Position numbers and translations under genes: made by a program. A stretch of DNA of 64,000 nucleotides, taken from contig CP075494.1 in the NCBI GenBank assembly GCA_021613535.1, positions 15,562,001 to 15,626,000 of the forward strand, read 5' to 3'. Of this stretch, positions 1 to 10,874 are shown piece by piece (positions within the stretch are counted from its first letter, which is position 1; each line of letters starts with the position of its first letter). Under the pieces are notes generated by a model. That model searched no databases. It worked only from the letters and a program-made list of their open reading frames with translations, and was not told the DNA's origin. Source of the DNA: Adineta vaga (Eukaryota > Rotifera).

Positions 1-482
1 ACATTTTCATAAGGATTGGGATACCTGTTTTGATTTCTTCTATCTAAAAAATTTCTTCACGGTTGAAACATACAAAAAATTGATAATATTGTACTTACGT
101 TGCAGAGAGCTTCAGACATTTTCTCTGCACTACTGAACATGGAATCTTCTGGAAGACCGTCATCTTTTACCCAGCAATCACGATGACGATTAGCTTCGAT
201 TAATGCATCTGTAATCACCTGAAAAACGTAAAGAAAAACTCATAAAAAGATCGTATCATTTGTACTCACCAATTGAGTTAACTTCTGGTTTTCCTTGATC
301 ATTTCTAATGCTTTTTTGCAGTCTCGATATGTACATGGATTTTCAGATTTAAATAAGACACAAAAACCCCACACGATTGCTTTTGTACATTTTTCTTCTA
401 TCGTATCCTAAATGTAAAAAATATGTCAATAATATCTGGGATTTTATTGCAAAAAGTTTCACACTTGTAAAACAATTGCCAT
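1..482 (-). CDS. Small helical protein of unknown function, paralogue A1 (3' end outside window)
   Basis: I do not recognise this family. Exons joined by splice signals and phase are 465-482, 270-407, 99-218 and <1-43, all phase 0. The chosen start is the ATG at 482 (MAIVLQ), because the paralogue at 10875-11421 has the same tiny first exon (MAIVQ) and the same intron positions. The visible product is predicted to be mostly helical, with cysteines at matching places in both paralogues (for example EKC, CTYRDC and LC before intron 3). No signal peptide or domain is obvious with this start. The frame is also open upstream through a Phe/Leu-rich T-rich stretch, which I take as 5' UTR; a longer hydrophobic N-terminus cannot be excluded. 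The conserved gene structure makes it a real gene. The function is unknown. Confidence 0.6.
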
Positions 483-1553
483 TTTTTTCCACGTAAGACA
501 ACTGAGGGTGCGGGTTAACAAATAAAGAAAAGAAGTGAATAATGAGAAAAAAATACACTTGAAACTTAGAAGGATAGAAACAAAGAGAAAAAAATATAAA
601 GACAACGAATAGCGAAAGGACATCTTGCCGACAGATACGTCCCATTGTATTCACGTTCGTATTCGTAGGTCAACAGGACAAAATTCGTTCGTTTATAGAT
701 GTGATAAGCATATAAGGTCGCGTATATATATATATGTCTACACCGAGAGATCAAGGTGATAGATAGAACCTACTATAGTTGTGAAATCAGATATCATATC
801 ATAATATATGTATTCGTCTAATTATTTAGTTATGTGTCTTTGGATGTGATATCTCGATTCTAAAAATTTAAGTGTTTTGTCCGCAAAATAACGATTTAAT
901 TCAAAAGAATACATCGAAAAATATAAAATTAGTTTTCATATATTATCCATGAACTTAAACAAAAGAAGCATATATTGCTATAGGAACATTTATACTAGAT
1001 ATATTCTCCTAATTTGGAAAAAGATCTTTTGCATTAAATCATTCCATCAAAATCCGTTTACGATTTGTAGAAGAATTTTTTCCACCTAAGTAATATCAAT
1101 CATATATCGTTGCATCAGTGATTCATTGTTTATTTCTTTGTATCCTGGAAATAAATTCGAAATGAATAAATTATTCAAGTCATGTAGATAATTGAACTCA
1201 TCGACATCGACACTATTTGACAGCAAGTTAATTGTGAAAGAAAGATTAATCTTTCATAAGTGAATCATAATACAAACAGATCTCTGTTCTTAATCGTGTA
1301 CGTCAACCAGTTTCACAAACTGTCTTACGAACGGAAAACATTCGAGAAGATTATCAAACAAAATTTATTTTCAGAATACACGAAGGTAATTGCAACATGA
1401 TCAATATTAATACAAAGAAATTAATATATTTCTCTCGTGATTGATTTTCATTTTGTTTTCATGATCAACTCATAGGTATAGATAGATAAGAAAATTAAAG
1501 TTAGTTAACTAGATTTTATTTCAAAGAAAAAACTGAAAAAAAAGAAAAAAACT
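483..1553. other. AT-rich intergenic stretch
   Basis: The short open frames here are low-complexity Phe/Leu/Tyr-rich translations without splice or domain support. A short (TA)n run lies near 722-735. This stretch is upstream of the A1 gene and downstream of COA3, so it may hold a promoter and a poly(A) site, but I see no specific motif. Confidence 0.5.
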
Positions 1554-1946
1554 TTAATCATGTTCAAGAGCTTTCTTTTGTGGTGGTGGTTCGGGTATAC
1601 TGAAATCATCCAGAAAAGTTTCCTGTCGCACACGTAAAATTGTATAAATATAAATACCAATTGCTAATGCACCGAATGATACACCAATAATTCTTGCACG
1701 TCGTCGTTCTCTTGTTCGTCGATCGACATTTCTCATATGTCGTTCTTCAAATCGTTTAATATAAATTTGTTCAGCTTCTGATAATTGACTTGTATCAAGT
1801 ACTGGCATTACAGATGGATCATTCGATTGACGTGGACTTGATGGTAAATCATTTCGTGATCGAATATTTGATGGTTGTGTTGCTAAATAACGATGACAAT
1901 AAAGAGGAAGACGAAGACGAGATGCAAATAAACCTAAAGATGACAT
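1554..1946 (-). CDS. COA3: Cytochrome c oxidase assembly factor 3 (COA3/CCDC56)-like
   Basis: A single-exon protein of 130 residues. COA3 is a small single-pass protein of the mitochondrial inner membrane that helps MT-CO1 synthesis and early complex IV assembly. The diagnostic part is residues ~70-120: a basic patch (RRTRERRRAR), one membrane helix (about 86-106) and then a RQETFLDDF motif that matches RxxxQERFLDEL of animal COA3. The N-terminal ~70 residues are Ser/Arg-rich and could act as a mitochondrial presequence, longer than in mammals. The start at 1946 is preceded immediately by a splice-acceptor-like TTTTATTTTTAG. The stop codon of MMAB lies only 12 bp upstream, suggesting that the two genes are transcribed together. 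Confidence 0.85.
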   Translation of the reverse strand: MSSLGLFASRLRLPLYCHRYLATQPSNIRSRNDLPSSPRQSNDPSVMPVLDTSQLSEAEQIYIKRFEERHMRNVDRRTRERRRARIIGVSFGALAIGIYIYTILRVRQETFLDDFSIPEPPPQKKALEHD

Positions 1947-1958
1947 CTAAAAATAAAA
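1947..1958 (-). promoter_or_regulatory. Candidate trans-splice acceptor between MMAB and COA3
   Basis: On the minus strand the 12 bases between the MMAB stop codon and the COA3 ATG read TTTTATTTTTAG, a pyrimidine-rich tract ending in AG directly at the ATG. The distance is far too short for a separate promoter. Bdelloids are known to add a spliced leader in trans, so this is most simply an outtron acceptor in a two-gene operon. Use of the site is inferred. Confidence 0.5.
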
Positions 1959-2716
1959 TCATTTACTTTTATGATATGTTATTTCTTTATGTCCTTCTTT
2001 ATATGTTATATATCGTGCTAATGTAAATAAATAATCACTTAATCTATTTAAATAGATTCCCATAATAGTTTTCTGTTGTTCTTCAGTTTGATTGTTTGAC
2101 CATTTCGTTAATAAACGTTCACATCGACGGCAAACAGCTCGAGAAAAGTGAAGATATGATGCTGTTTTACTTCCACCACCAGGTAAAATGAAATGACGTA
2201 ATGGAGGTAATTCTTCAGTCATTTGATCGATTTGTTTTTCTAAATTTTCAATTAATGTTGAATCATTAAAGACAAAACGTGATGAACGATTATTTGCTGC
2301 AACACATGAACCAATTTCAAATAAACAACATTGAATATTTTCTAATTCTTTCGATATTTCAGGAAGTGAACACGTTGAAAGAACAATACCAAGTGTTGAT
2401 GATAATTCATCAAGAGTACCAAGTACATCAAATATTAAGGAATCTTTCGCTATACGATTTGGACCAGAACCTAATAAAACAGATGTACCTCGATCACCAG
2501 TACGTGTATAAATTTTTGGTAAATGTGTCGATTTACTAAATAAGAAAAATAATTTTTAGTCAAGAAGAAATTTTAGTGTAAATACTTTATTTGATTTTTA
2601 TCTACAGTCGATGATGAATCTTTCAAAAACCAACACGAAGTTTGAAATAAACATATTGAATTTCTTGTTGGTATTCTACTAATACATATGATATGTTTAA
2701 AAGGAAGACGAAACAT
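1959..2716 (-). CDS. MMAB: Cob(I)alamin adenosyltransferase, PduO/MMAB type
   Basis: The enzyme transfers adenosyl from ATP to cob(I)alamin, giving adenosylcobalamin for mitochondrial methylmalonyl-CoA mutase. Exons are 2586-2716 and 1959-2535, giving 235 residues, the usual family size. The first 43 residues are rich in Arg, Ser and hydrophobics without acidic residues until ~33, as in a mitochondrial presequence. After the junction comes the ATP-binding motif IYTRTGDRGTS (about residues 50-60), then LDELSS, a helical core, and C-terminal LPGGGSKTAS, SRAVCRRCER and YLNRLSDYLFTLAR, all hallmark segments. The phase-2 intron of 50 bp joins cleanly (AA|T). It lies 12 bp upstream of COA3, the likely second gene of an operon. 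Confidence 0.92.
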
Positions 2717-3717
2717 TTCTCTAGAATGAATCAAAAATTTAAGTTTATAATTTAGTATCGATTATTTTTATTTGTTGATCATGCAGAATACACCATCTCT
2801 TCAAACGAAAGCGTTTTGTATGTGAAAACAGAAATAAATAAATTGATCATTTTTAAACAAGACAAGACTGCTTCTTCTTTTACTTCAATTCAATCCATAA
2901 TAATATAGTTAATTTCTTTTAATTGGTTATAATAGCAATAACGAATGGAATTCTTTTGACGATGGATGTCGCTTATGTTTACTTCGTACATTTTGAGAAT
3001 CTTCATTATATATTATCAGATAACTCATTGAATCAATAGAAAGTGAAATAATTAAAGAAGAAATTACAAATATATTTATGACTCTGCGAATTTGTTTTCG
3101 ATCGAAAATATTAATAAAAAGTATCTTTCTTACAGTTTAACGAAACAGGAAAGCAATTACGAACAAGAGAATTTTTTCTCTTATAGTATCCAGATAAGAT
3201 TTTTCTAAATTTCCATCAAAAGGAATAGGTTAAGATGATTGACTAATGACTTCCTAGATCATCTTTAACTTGCGACATTTATTAATATGAGAAGATTTAA
3301 CAAATTGATTCATTGCAAACAGATTCTTTTCCTATAATAAGTTTCTATTTTTTCAATTGCTACAAAACTATTTTTAATGAAAACACATTTTGAGTTATTA
3401 TCTATGGTTATCTTCATCAACTATAAAAAAATAATATTGAGTTTCTTTGATTAAACACTGTGATTTTTTCCCATTATATAAAATCAAATTATATCAATCA
3501 TCTACGTCTACGTATGATTATAAATTCAATAAAATTAAATCTTGAAGTCGAAATGAAAAAATAAAATAGTAGTGACAGATAGACTCATCATTCAAGATTT
3601 GCTGAACGATTGAAAGATAATTATTGACGAATATCATTATTCTCTTTTTTCAAATGTGCATATCTATTCGACATCAAATCGAACTGAAAATATCAATAAA
3701 AAATAATGCCATTTTAT
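2717..3717. other. Intergenic stretch, no gene seen
   Basis: About 1 kb of AT-rich sequence upstream of MMAB. No convincing open frame, repeat or RNA gene was found. It ends where sequence similarity to CCDC61 exon 4 begins on the minus strand. Confidence 0.5.
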
Positions 3718-4096
3718 TCTCGTTGTAATCGTATAATATCACTACGTTCAACATCCGATTCAAGCTAAATAGAAAAAAAAATGAAACGAGAATGAAATTC
3801 ATAATATTGAATTGATGTTTTACTCGTGATTTTGATAAACGATTTTCATTTGTTAATTGTCGAATTTGTTGCATTAAAACTACTGGATCTGGTTTACCAC
3901 AATATGGAAGTGATAATGGATAATAAATTCGATCATATTCAGCATTATAAGTTAAAATCAAATAGCGCCTATTTGCTAATTCAACATTTGTTGGTTGTTC
4001 ATGATGAGTTAAGTTTCCACTTTGACCTTGTCGTTTTTTTCGTACTGCTTCCAAATCATCATATGTAAATAGATCAATATTAGTTGATGTACTTTC
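3718..4096 (-). pseudogene. CCDC61 fragment, exons 3-4 (inverted partial copy)
   Basis: Exons at 3824-4096 and 3718-3764 match exons 3 and 4 of the CCDC61 gene at 8217-10586 on the opposite strand. The protein is nearly identical, including LANxRYLILTYNAEYDRIYYPLSLP, with one extra Glu after LTHH. It is a remnant. Exons 1-2 and everything after exon 4 are missing. The donor after exon 4 is changed from GTAAG to ATAAA, so the frame hits a stop at once. The only upstream ATG segment (near 4160-4190) would join in the wrong phase. The missing 3' half appears to lie at 12344-13240. Confidence 0.85.
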
Positions 4097-4691
4097 CTAA
4101 ATGAATATTTTTGATTAAAAAAGTTTTGATGACAGCTGAATCTTTACCTTTGAGAGCAATACGTTTCGTGCATTAATGGATTCATTATGAATTTAATAGG
4201 TAAGAATAACGAGACATCATGAATGAGCAGATCAGTTTATATACAATTATTAAAGTGTCGTTTCTGAAAAAATAAAAAAATAAACGTAACAACAAAATTT
4301 AATTTTTCTGCAAGACACTCAAACGAACAAGAAAAGTTCGTTATTTCCAGATTAGTCTTCGTAAAATTCAAAGAATCACTGTTGAGACAACTAGTTGTTG
4401 TTTTTCTTTCACAAAAATGACATTCTAATATGAGTCTGTCATTTGTTTCTTGTTACTATGTGTCAATCCTGTCTTTTTCATTTTGTTTATCGCATCATTT
4501 ATATGAATATGCTCAGTTGAATATGTGATATTTTCTTTTTTCTGTTTATCAGTTATAGCAAAAATATTTCATGATTTATTCTTGATAGAAAATCAGTATG
4601 TTTATTGACTCTGTCGTTCAACGTAAAGACGCCGACAGTTTATATCTGCACACCATCCACAAATGATGCATATGATTAAAACAACAATAAG
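4097..4691. other. Intergenic stretch with a possible orphan exon
   Basis: Mostly AT-rich noncoding sequence. On the minus strand about 4600-4690 a hydrophobic stretch followed by CADINCRRLYVERQSQ and a stop could be a terminal exon of the gene fragment at 4995-5200, with the inverted-repeat element 4692-4938 lying between them. This is weak evidence. Confidence 0.25.
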
Positions 4692-4938
4692 CAAGGGGAA
4701 AAAGCGGATCCTGGATCCTCGGATCCTCAGAGATCCTATTGGATCAGAGATCCTATTGGATCAGAGATCGTTTTTTTCTTCGTTACTAAATCTGTGGTAG
4801 ACAAATGCTACTAGTGCAAGATCTTAACAACAAATCACACTCAGTACATTGATATAGAGAAAAGAGGAAAAAACGAGTTTTTTCATATGTCAGGATCTCT
4901 GAGGATCCGAGGATCCAGGATCCGCTTTTCCCCCCTTG
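4692..4938. mobile_element. 247-bp terminal-inverted-repeat element (MITE-like) with GGATCC-rich ends
   Basis: Left end CAAGGGGAAAAAGCGGATCC and right end (reverse complement) CAAGGGGGGAAAAGCGGATCC continue as an almost perfect inverted repeat for about 45 bp, through repeated GGATCC/GATCCT units. The core has no coding capacity. The size and long terminal inverted repeats fit a non-autonomous DNA element. I see no clear target-site duplication, so the superfamily is open. GGATCC-type motifs recur at 24335-24690 and 54175-54320. Confidence 0.75.
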
Positions 4939-4994
4939 GTTGTGTGATTTCACTCTAAAAAATTCTAGCACGTATAAGAATAACAAATCGCTTT

Positions 4995-5200
4995 AATCTT
5001 ACTTTCACAATGATCCAGTTCTCGCTGTAATTCTGTATCGAATGGTCGTACGCTTAATCCACGATGAAGCTAAAGAAATGCAAATTCAAAATCATACAAT
5101 TAATAAAATGATTTTCTTACTTCTTTTAGTTTTTCTGTTTTTCTTCGACAATGTCCATTGGAATATGATATAAACAGTAATAAAATGTGTAACACTTTGG
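4995..5200 (-). other. Unassigned exons of a small unknown gene
   Basis: On the minus strand, a stretch around 5122-5185 ends in TEKLKE followed by GTAAG. The next exon (about 4995-5070) begins after an AG and reads HRGLSVRPFDTELQRELDHC. Codon use looks like real coding sequence. No start codon fits the frame: the upstream hydrophobic segment (HILLLFISYS) resembles a signal peptide but has no ATG. It may be a broken gene disturbed by the adjacent inverted-repeat element. I do not recognise the family. Confidence 0.3.
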
Positions 5201-5642
5201 TTCATAAGCCGATAAAAAACTGTGAAATTATTTTTACATACAGACAAATGCACCACTATTATGATTGAATCATTTTCTATGTACCTTTACAATTCAAGAA
5301 AAAAAAGGACAGATGACGCTATTTAGCAAGTTTGATTCTATTTTTTTCGAATTCCAGTTAGTTATATGTCATCTAAATGGATGATTCAATACAACCAATG
5401 AGAATCAATCATCGTTGCTAGTGTCGCTAAACTATTTTTAAAAATAGTACTTTAAACTTCGAAGAAATACATACTTTTCATCTGTCTATCTCTTTCAAGA
5501 AATTTTTATATTAATCAAGAAATCTTATAGTAGAGGCTATCATATTTTATATTCAATATGGTTGCAAAAACAAATCTTTTTCGTTGTCCAAGTGCTACTA
5601 CTACTTATTTTCTTCTTCTTGTAGATAAAACTAATCAATAAC
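5201..5642. other. Intergenic/5' flank of UQCRC1
   Basis: AT-rich sequence without an evident gene. It contains the presumed promoter and 5' UTR of UQCRC1. CTTCTTCTTGTAG just upstream of 5630 could be a leader splice acceptor. Confidence 0.4.
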
Positions 5643-7654
5643 ATGCTTCTGCGTAGTCTTCTTCATGGAGCTGGTCGACATGTTGCTCGATCATCAGTAA
5701 AGTTTTCTTTATCTCATTTTTTTCCTCTTATTTTATGAACAATTTTCATCTAGTTTCGTAATGCAACAACAGCTTTACAAGCAAATCCATCAATAACATA
5801 TGAGCAAACACTTTTAAATGTTCCGGAAACTCGTGTAACACCAATTAAGAATGGTTTACGTGTTGCATCAGAAGATTACGGTCTTCCAACATGTACAGTT
5901 GGTGTTTGGATTGATGCTGGAAGTCGATTTGAAACAGCACAAAATAATGGTAGTGCCTATTTTCTTGAACATATGGCATTTAAAGTAAAGAATCAACAAT
6001 ATTTTTTATCCATCAAAGATGAATTGAAATCTTTTTCTTTTCTTTTCTCTTCAGGGTACAGGAAATCGAAAACAAGGTGAACTTGAAACTGAAATTGAAA
6101 ATCTCGGTGCACATTTAAATGCTTATACATCACGAGAACATACTGTTTATTATGCCAAATGCTATAGCAAAGATCTACCTAAAAGTAAATCGATTTTAAA
6201 TCTTGAATTAATCAATATATATATATTCTTCGTTCTGAATAAAATAGTTGTGGAAATTTTATCGGATATTGTTCAAAACAATCAATATAGTGAAGAAGAT
6301 ATTGAACGAGAACGTCATGCAATTCTACGTGAATTAGAAGAAGTCGAAAATGATTTTCAACAAGTTACATTTGATCAATTACATGCAACAGCTTATCAAG
6401 GTACACCATTAGCTAAAAGTGTTATTGGCACAACAGATAATGTCAAGTAAGTTGATTAGTAAAGAAAATTTCCCTTCTAATAATATATTTTAGATCACTT
6501 AAAAGAGCTGATTTACTTAAATTTGCTGGAACACATTATAAAGCACCACGAATGGTATTAGCCGCTGCCGGTGGAATAAATCATGATCAATTAGTTCGAT
6601 TAAGTGAAGAGCATTTTGGTAAACTAAAAGCTGGTTATCAAGGAGAAGTACCTGATCTTGTACCATGCCGGTAGGATTTTCTTTATTATGAAGATAAGCA
6701 TCGATAACCTGTTGACTTCTATTTCTTTTTAGTTTTTCGGGTAGTGAAATTCGTATTCGAGATGATGAAATGCCATTAGCACATATTGCTCTTGCTGTCG
6801 AAAGTCCAGGTTTAGCACATGCGGATACAATTCCATTGTTAGTTGCATCAACAATTATTGGCAATTGGGATAGGTAAAGTTTCAGTTCAGTAGAATTATT
6901 TTAAAAAAGTTTTCTATTCTATTTTTAGATCAATGGCAGGTGGTGGTTTTGTTGCATCACGTCTAGGTCAACAATCAGTTTTCTATAATTTATGTCATTC
7001 ATTTCAAACATTCAATACATGCTATAGTGATACTGGTTTATGGGGTACTTATTTAGTTACTGATCGAATGCGTATTGATGATGCTATGTGTGCATTACAA
7101 GATGAATGGTAAAAAATGATAAATTTCTTCTTTTATTAAATTGATTTATGTTTTCTGATGAAAATACAGGTGTCGTATTTCTACCGCTTGTACCGATATT
7201 GAAGTGGTACGTGCTAAGAATTTATTGAAAACAAAAATATTATTAGCAGCCGATGGTTCGACAGCAATTTGCGAAGAGATTGGACGGTTTGTTTCAGTTT
7301 GCTACAAGTATTCAATGAAATCATTATGAATTTATATTCATTTTAGTCAATTACTTGCCTATGGTCGACGTATTCCTTTACATGAATTGAATGCACGTAT
7401 TGATGTAAGTCATATTGATTATTGTAAAATTGATTTATTCAATTGAGTTCTATGCTAGGATGTTGATGCTAAAACAGTCATGGCAGCAATGAAACAATAT
7501 GTTTACAATCATTGTCCAGCTATTGCTGCTATTGGTTTGTTGAGAAACTTTGTCTTTGTTCGCGAAGATATTCTTCTCTTGTTTTTTAGGTCCTATTGAA
7601 CAATTACGGGAATATAATCGAACACGTGGTCGAATGTATACCATCATTCATTAA
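5643..7654 (+). CDS. UQCRC1: Cytochrome b-c1 complex subunit 1 (core protein I; MPP-beta family)
   Basis: Eleven exons: 5643-5696, 5754-5984, 6055-6184, 6248-6446, 6494-6670, 6733-6873, 6929-7108, 7170-7286, 7347-7404, 7459-7534 and 7590-7654. They give 475 residues, the family length. It is an M16 peptidase-fold subunit of respiratory complex III on the matrix side. The N-terminus has an Arg-rich mitochondrial presequence. The zinc site HxxEH of active MPP-beta reads YFLEH here, so the first zinc ligand is lost, as in animal core protein I. Other UQCRC1-like segments are [68 protein letters not shown] and GPIEQL. I therefore prefer UQCRC1 over PMPCB. All phases agree and there are no lesions. 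Confidence 0.9.
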
Positions 7655-8216
7655 TACTCGACAAATAGAAACATTGATTTATCTTTTTCCTTTATTTGTT
7701 TATTCATCCTTTTTATGCAGAAGACTAGACATTGAACCGATTCATTGTCAAAACTGCGAATAAATGTAGAAGAGAGATTTTCATTTTTCTGTTCTCAATC
7801 TATCAAAAAACACGTATAACTAAATTAGTCTTTTTTTTAGATTATCTTTTATTCAGAATCCAATGGAAGTATTCACAATCAGTAAGCCATACGTAAAGAT
7901 GAGATTCACAGATATTAAGCAAGTAAGATGCGTAAAATCCATCGTTTTTCTATTTAATAATTTCTATTAAAGCAAACATCTAGATCAAATTTCAACTCAA
8001 TCCATCTAGGGTAATGTTATTTCCTAACGATAAAAAATTCCTATATAAAAGCTGAATGTTTCATTGCTTTTGCATGATATTGACTAAAGTATATCCCTAT
8101 AATTCCTTGCTCGCTTGTCTATTCCAGCTATCTGTAACTTTGGTGTAATGATTAATAATTATCTTCAAAATTTATTTAGAAAAAATGCCAAGACATTTGT
8201 TTTTGTGCTTTTAGAT
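7655..8216. other. Intergenic region and 5' leader of CCDC61
   Basis: No gene seen. GTGCTTTTAG at 8205-8214 is a good splice acceptor two bases before the CCDC61 ATG. A donor-like GTAATG lies near 8145. Either a 5' UTR intron or trans-splicing to a leader would explain it. Confidence 0.4.
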
Positions 8217-10586
8217 ATGAAAGATTCTCTTGATCTATCGACTATTAGTCCAGGTTTATCAGATGCTTCATCAACAAAACATGTATGTTCAAATGAAATA
8301 TCCATACGAAATCAACCGTATATAATCTCAATGTCAGTTCATAATTCTAAACAACCACAAATGGATTTAGAAGTTGAAGCAAAAGAAAGTGCAGATCAAT
8401 GGAAAGCATCATTTGATATTACTGGTAATATCTTTCTTATGATCATCCTCTTTTTCTAAATTGAATTCTTTTCTTTTAGCTATTGAAACAATGACAGCCA
8501 AAACAGGCAATTTTAAATCATTTACTGTTTTTGTAAATATGCTTGAAAATGCTGTTAATCAAGTATGATCAAAGAGTCAACAACTTTGTTTTTTTTTCAT
8601 ATCGAAGAATTTTTCTTTAGGAAAGTACATCAGTTAATATTGATCTATTTACATACGATGATTTGGAAGCATTACGAAAAAAACGTCAAGGTCAAAGTGG
8701 CAATCTAACTCATCATCAACCAACAAATGTTCAATTAGCAAATAAACGTTATTTAATCTTAACTTATAATGCTGAATATGATCGAATTTATTATCCATTA
8801 TCACTTCCATATTGTGGTAAACCAGATCCAGTTGTTTTAATGCAACAAATTCGACAATTAACAAATGAAAATCGTTTATTAAAATCACGAGTAAAACATC
8901 AATTCAATATTATGAATTTCATTCTTATTTCATTTTTTTTCTATTTAGCTTGAATCGGATGTTGAACGTAGTGATATTATACGATTACAGCGAGAGTAAG
9001 ACAAAACTTCTTTTATTTATTACTTTTTTAATTTAAATTCTGATTTATATATTTAGATGTACACGTTTAAAAAAAGAGAATAATGATATTCGTCAACAAA
9101 TATCTTCCAATCGATCAACAACTAATTCTAATGATCAACAACAAATTGATTTATTACGTCAAATGGTTCGAACAAGTGAAGATGCATTAGCAAAAGAACG
9201 AACAAAAGCAACGAAATCTGAGGATTATCGAGTATTGAATGATCAAGTAAAGTTTATTTTTATTTGATTGATATTGGAAAAAGTAAAGCTTTATGTTTAG
9301 GTTGATTCATTGAAAAATTCGGAAAGACAATTGAAAGCAAAAGTACGAAGTTTAACCAATGAAATTGCTTTACTTAAACGAAGGTAATTTTATCAATCAA
9401 TAGAAAATCTTTCATATAATTTTTTGTTGAATAGTACACTTCATCATCCAACAACAGTTCGATCATCATCAAGAGAACGATCTATACCACTTAATGGGTA
9501 TGTTATCTTCATATTAACTTATTTGAAGATAAAGTTAACTCCAATTTTAGTTACTCTCCTCGTTCATTACAACAACGTCCACCGTCATCATCTCGTCCAT
9601 CATCGGGTGGTGATCAACGCCGACCTCGTTCCGATCATTTATTACCAACAGCTTCATCACGAAATCGTTCGAAACATCGCTCAAATTCGAATGATTCACG
9701 GCGAAGTGGAAGTGAAACTCGTCATCGTTCCACAAGTATTACCAAACGATCACCATCACCAGCAGGTATAATTTCACTTATATTTTGTAAAAGATGACAA
9801 AAGCTTTTTTAGATTCTCGTGGTCGATTTAATCCAACAGCATATATTCGTGAACGAAATATTAAATTACGGCAAATTGAAATACAAAAGTAAATAGTTTA
9901 TTTTATTAACAAACAACAATAAGAAATTTATCTTGTAGAAGTCGAGAAGCGCGACGAAAACGAAGTGCTGGTCGGCGTGGTTCTGATTCAGATATGAGTG
10001 GTACAGTTTTCATATCATCAATAATAATAAAAAAATCACGATTTCTTTCTTGCTCTAGATTTTTCTGCTCGAGGTGGAAGTAAAGCAGGATCAAGTGAAT
10101 ATTATATGCTTTATTTTTCTTTCATTCGTTAAATAATCTTCTACTTTAGTTGCAAGTTTAAGATTGAATGATAGTGATGATGGTTTACGAACATCAGGTT
10201 CACGACGAAGTTCAGGTCGAAAACAAACTTCTGGATACAAACCAAAAGATTCCACTGATTCTGTACGTCAATATCAGATTTTCCTAATCAATCAATCAAT
10301 TATTTTCTTTTGTTTTTGAAATTCTTATAGGATATGGAAGGTGCTTCTTCACCAGCTGTTTTGCGTAAGGCAGCATCAAATAATACTACAGGTTTCGTTC
10401 CCTATAAATCTCATCATCAGCAGAGTATGTTTTATTCGACTATATTCTTTTTTTAAATAACTTATACAATGATATTTAGATGTTAATTCGATGAAAACAG
10501 AATTAACCAATACAGAAGATATGGTTGATATTGATGAACGATTGAAATCATTGGAAAAGTTTATGAAAGAAAATTTACCCAGCTAG
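8217..10586 (+). CDS. CCDC61: CCDC61/VFL3 centrosomal-basal body protein
   Basis: Fourteen exons: 8217-8424, 8480-8562, 8621-8890, 8949-8995, 9057-9246, 9301-9383, 9435-9497, 9551-9765, 9813-9888, 9939-10000, 10059-10094, 10150-10262, 10331-10424 and 10480-10586. They give 548 residues, close to the human ~510. CCDC61 (algal VFL3) has an XRCC4-like head plus coiled coil and acts in basal body positioning. The head spans residues ~1-190, with SADQWKASFD, TAKTGNFKSF and RYLILTYNAEYDRIYYPLSLPY. A coiled coil follows to ~315. Next comes a Ser/Arg-rich tail with SPSPA...RFNPTAYIRERN, matching SPSPTGG..RFDPTAFVKAKE of human. The C-terminus DIDERLKSLEKFM matches EIDARLKALQEYM. A cilium-covered animal would need it. 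Two partial copies lie on either side. Confidence 0.93.
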
Positions 10587-10874
10587 TTTTCTGTATAATA
10601 ATGTGTATTATTTTTTAGTATTAATAGCATGATTTTTGTTTAATATTTGTTCTAAAATGAATTGTAATAAACTAATGTTCAGTTATTCTATTTTCTTTTC
10701 TTATTAATGTAGAGTGAGATTGATTTTTACTTAATACAATCTTTAGTGAACGCTTTATTTCAAACTTAATTGAAAAGAAAGATGTAAGTTTATTTTAATA
10801 AGTATTTATTTGAGTGAAAAATGAATGAAATACAATTAAAGACATGTGAAATTTTTGAATTGATGAGGATCAAA

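Noticed and set aside
349-754. Two Phe/Tyr-rich minus-strand frames
   Set aside because: They overlap the spliced A1 gene exons in other frames, have no splice logic and read as translated T-rich UTR.
1790-2539. Plus-strand frames across COA3 and MMAB
   Set aside because: They are shadows of the minus-strand genes; the minus strand has the domain matches.
5643-7654. Calling the M16 gene MPP-beta (PMPCB)
   Set aside because: HxxEH is YxxEH, and several segments ([30 protein letters not shown]) fit core protein I better.
8649-9735. Minus-strand His/Asp-rich frames over CCDC61
   Set aside because: Antisense shadows of the spliced CCDC61 exons.
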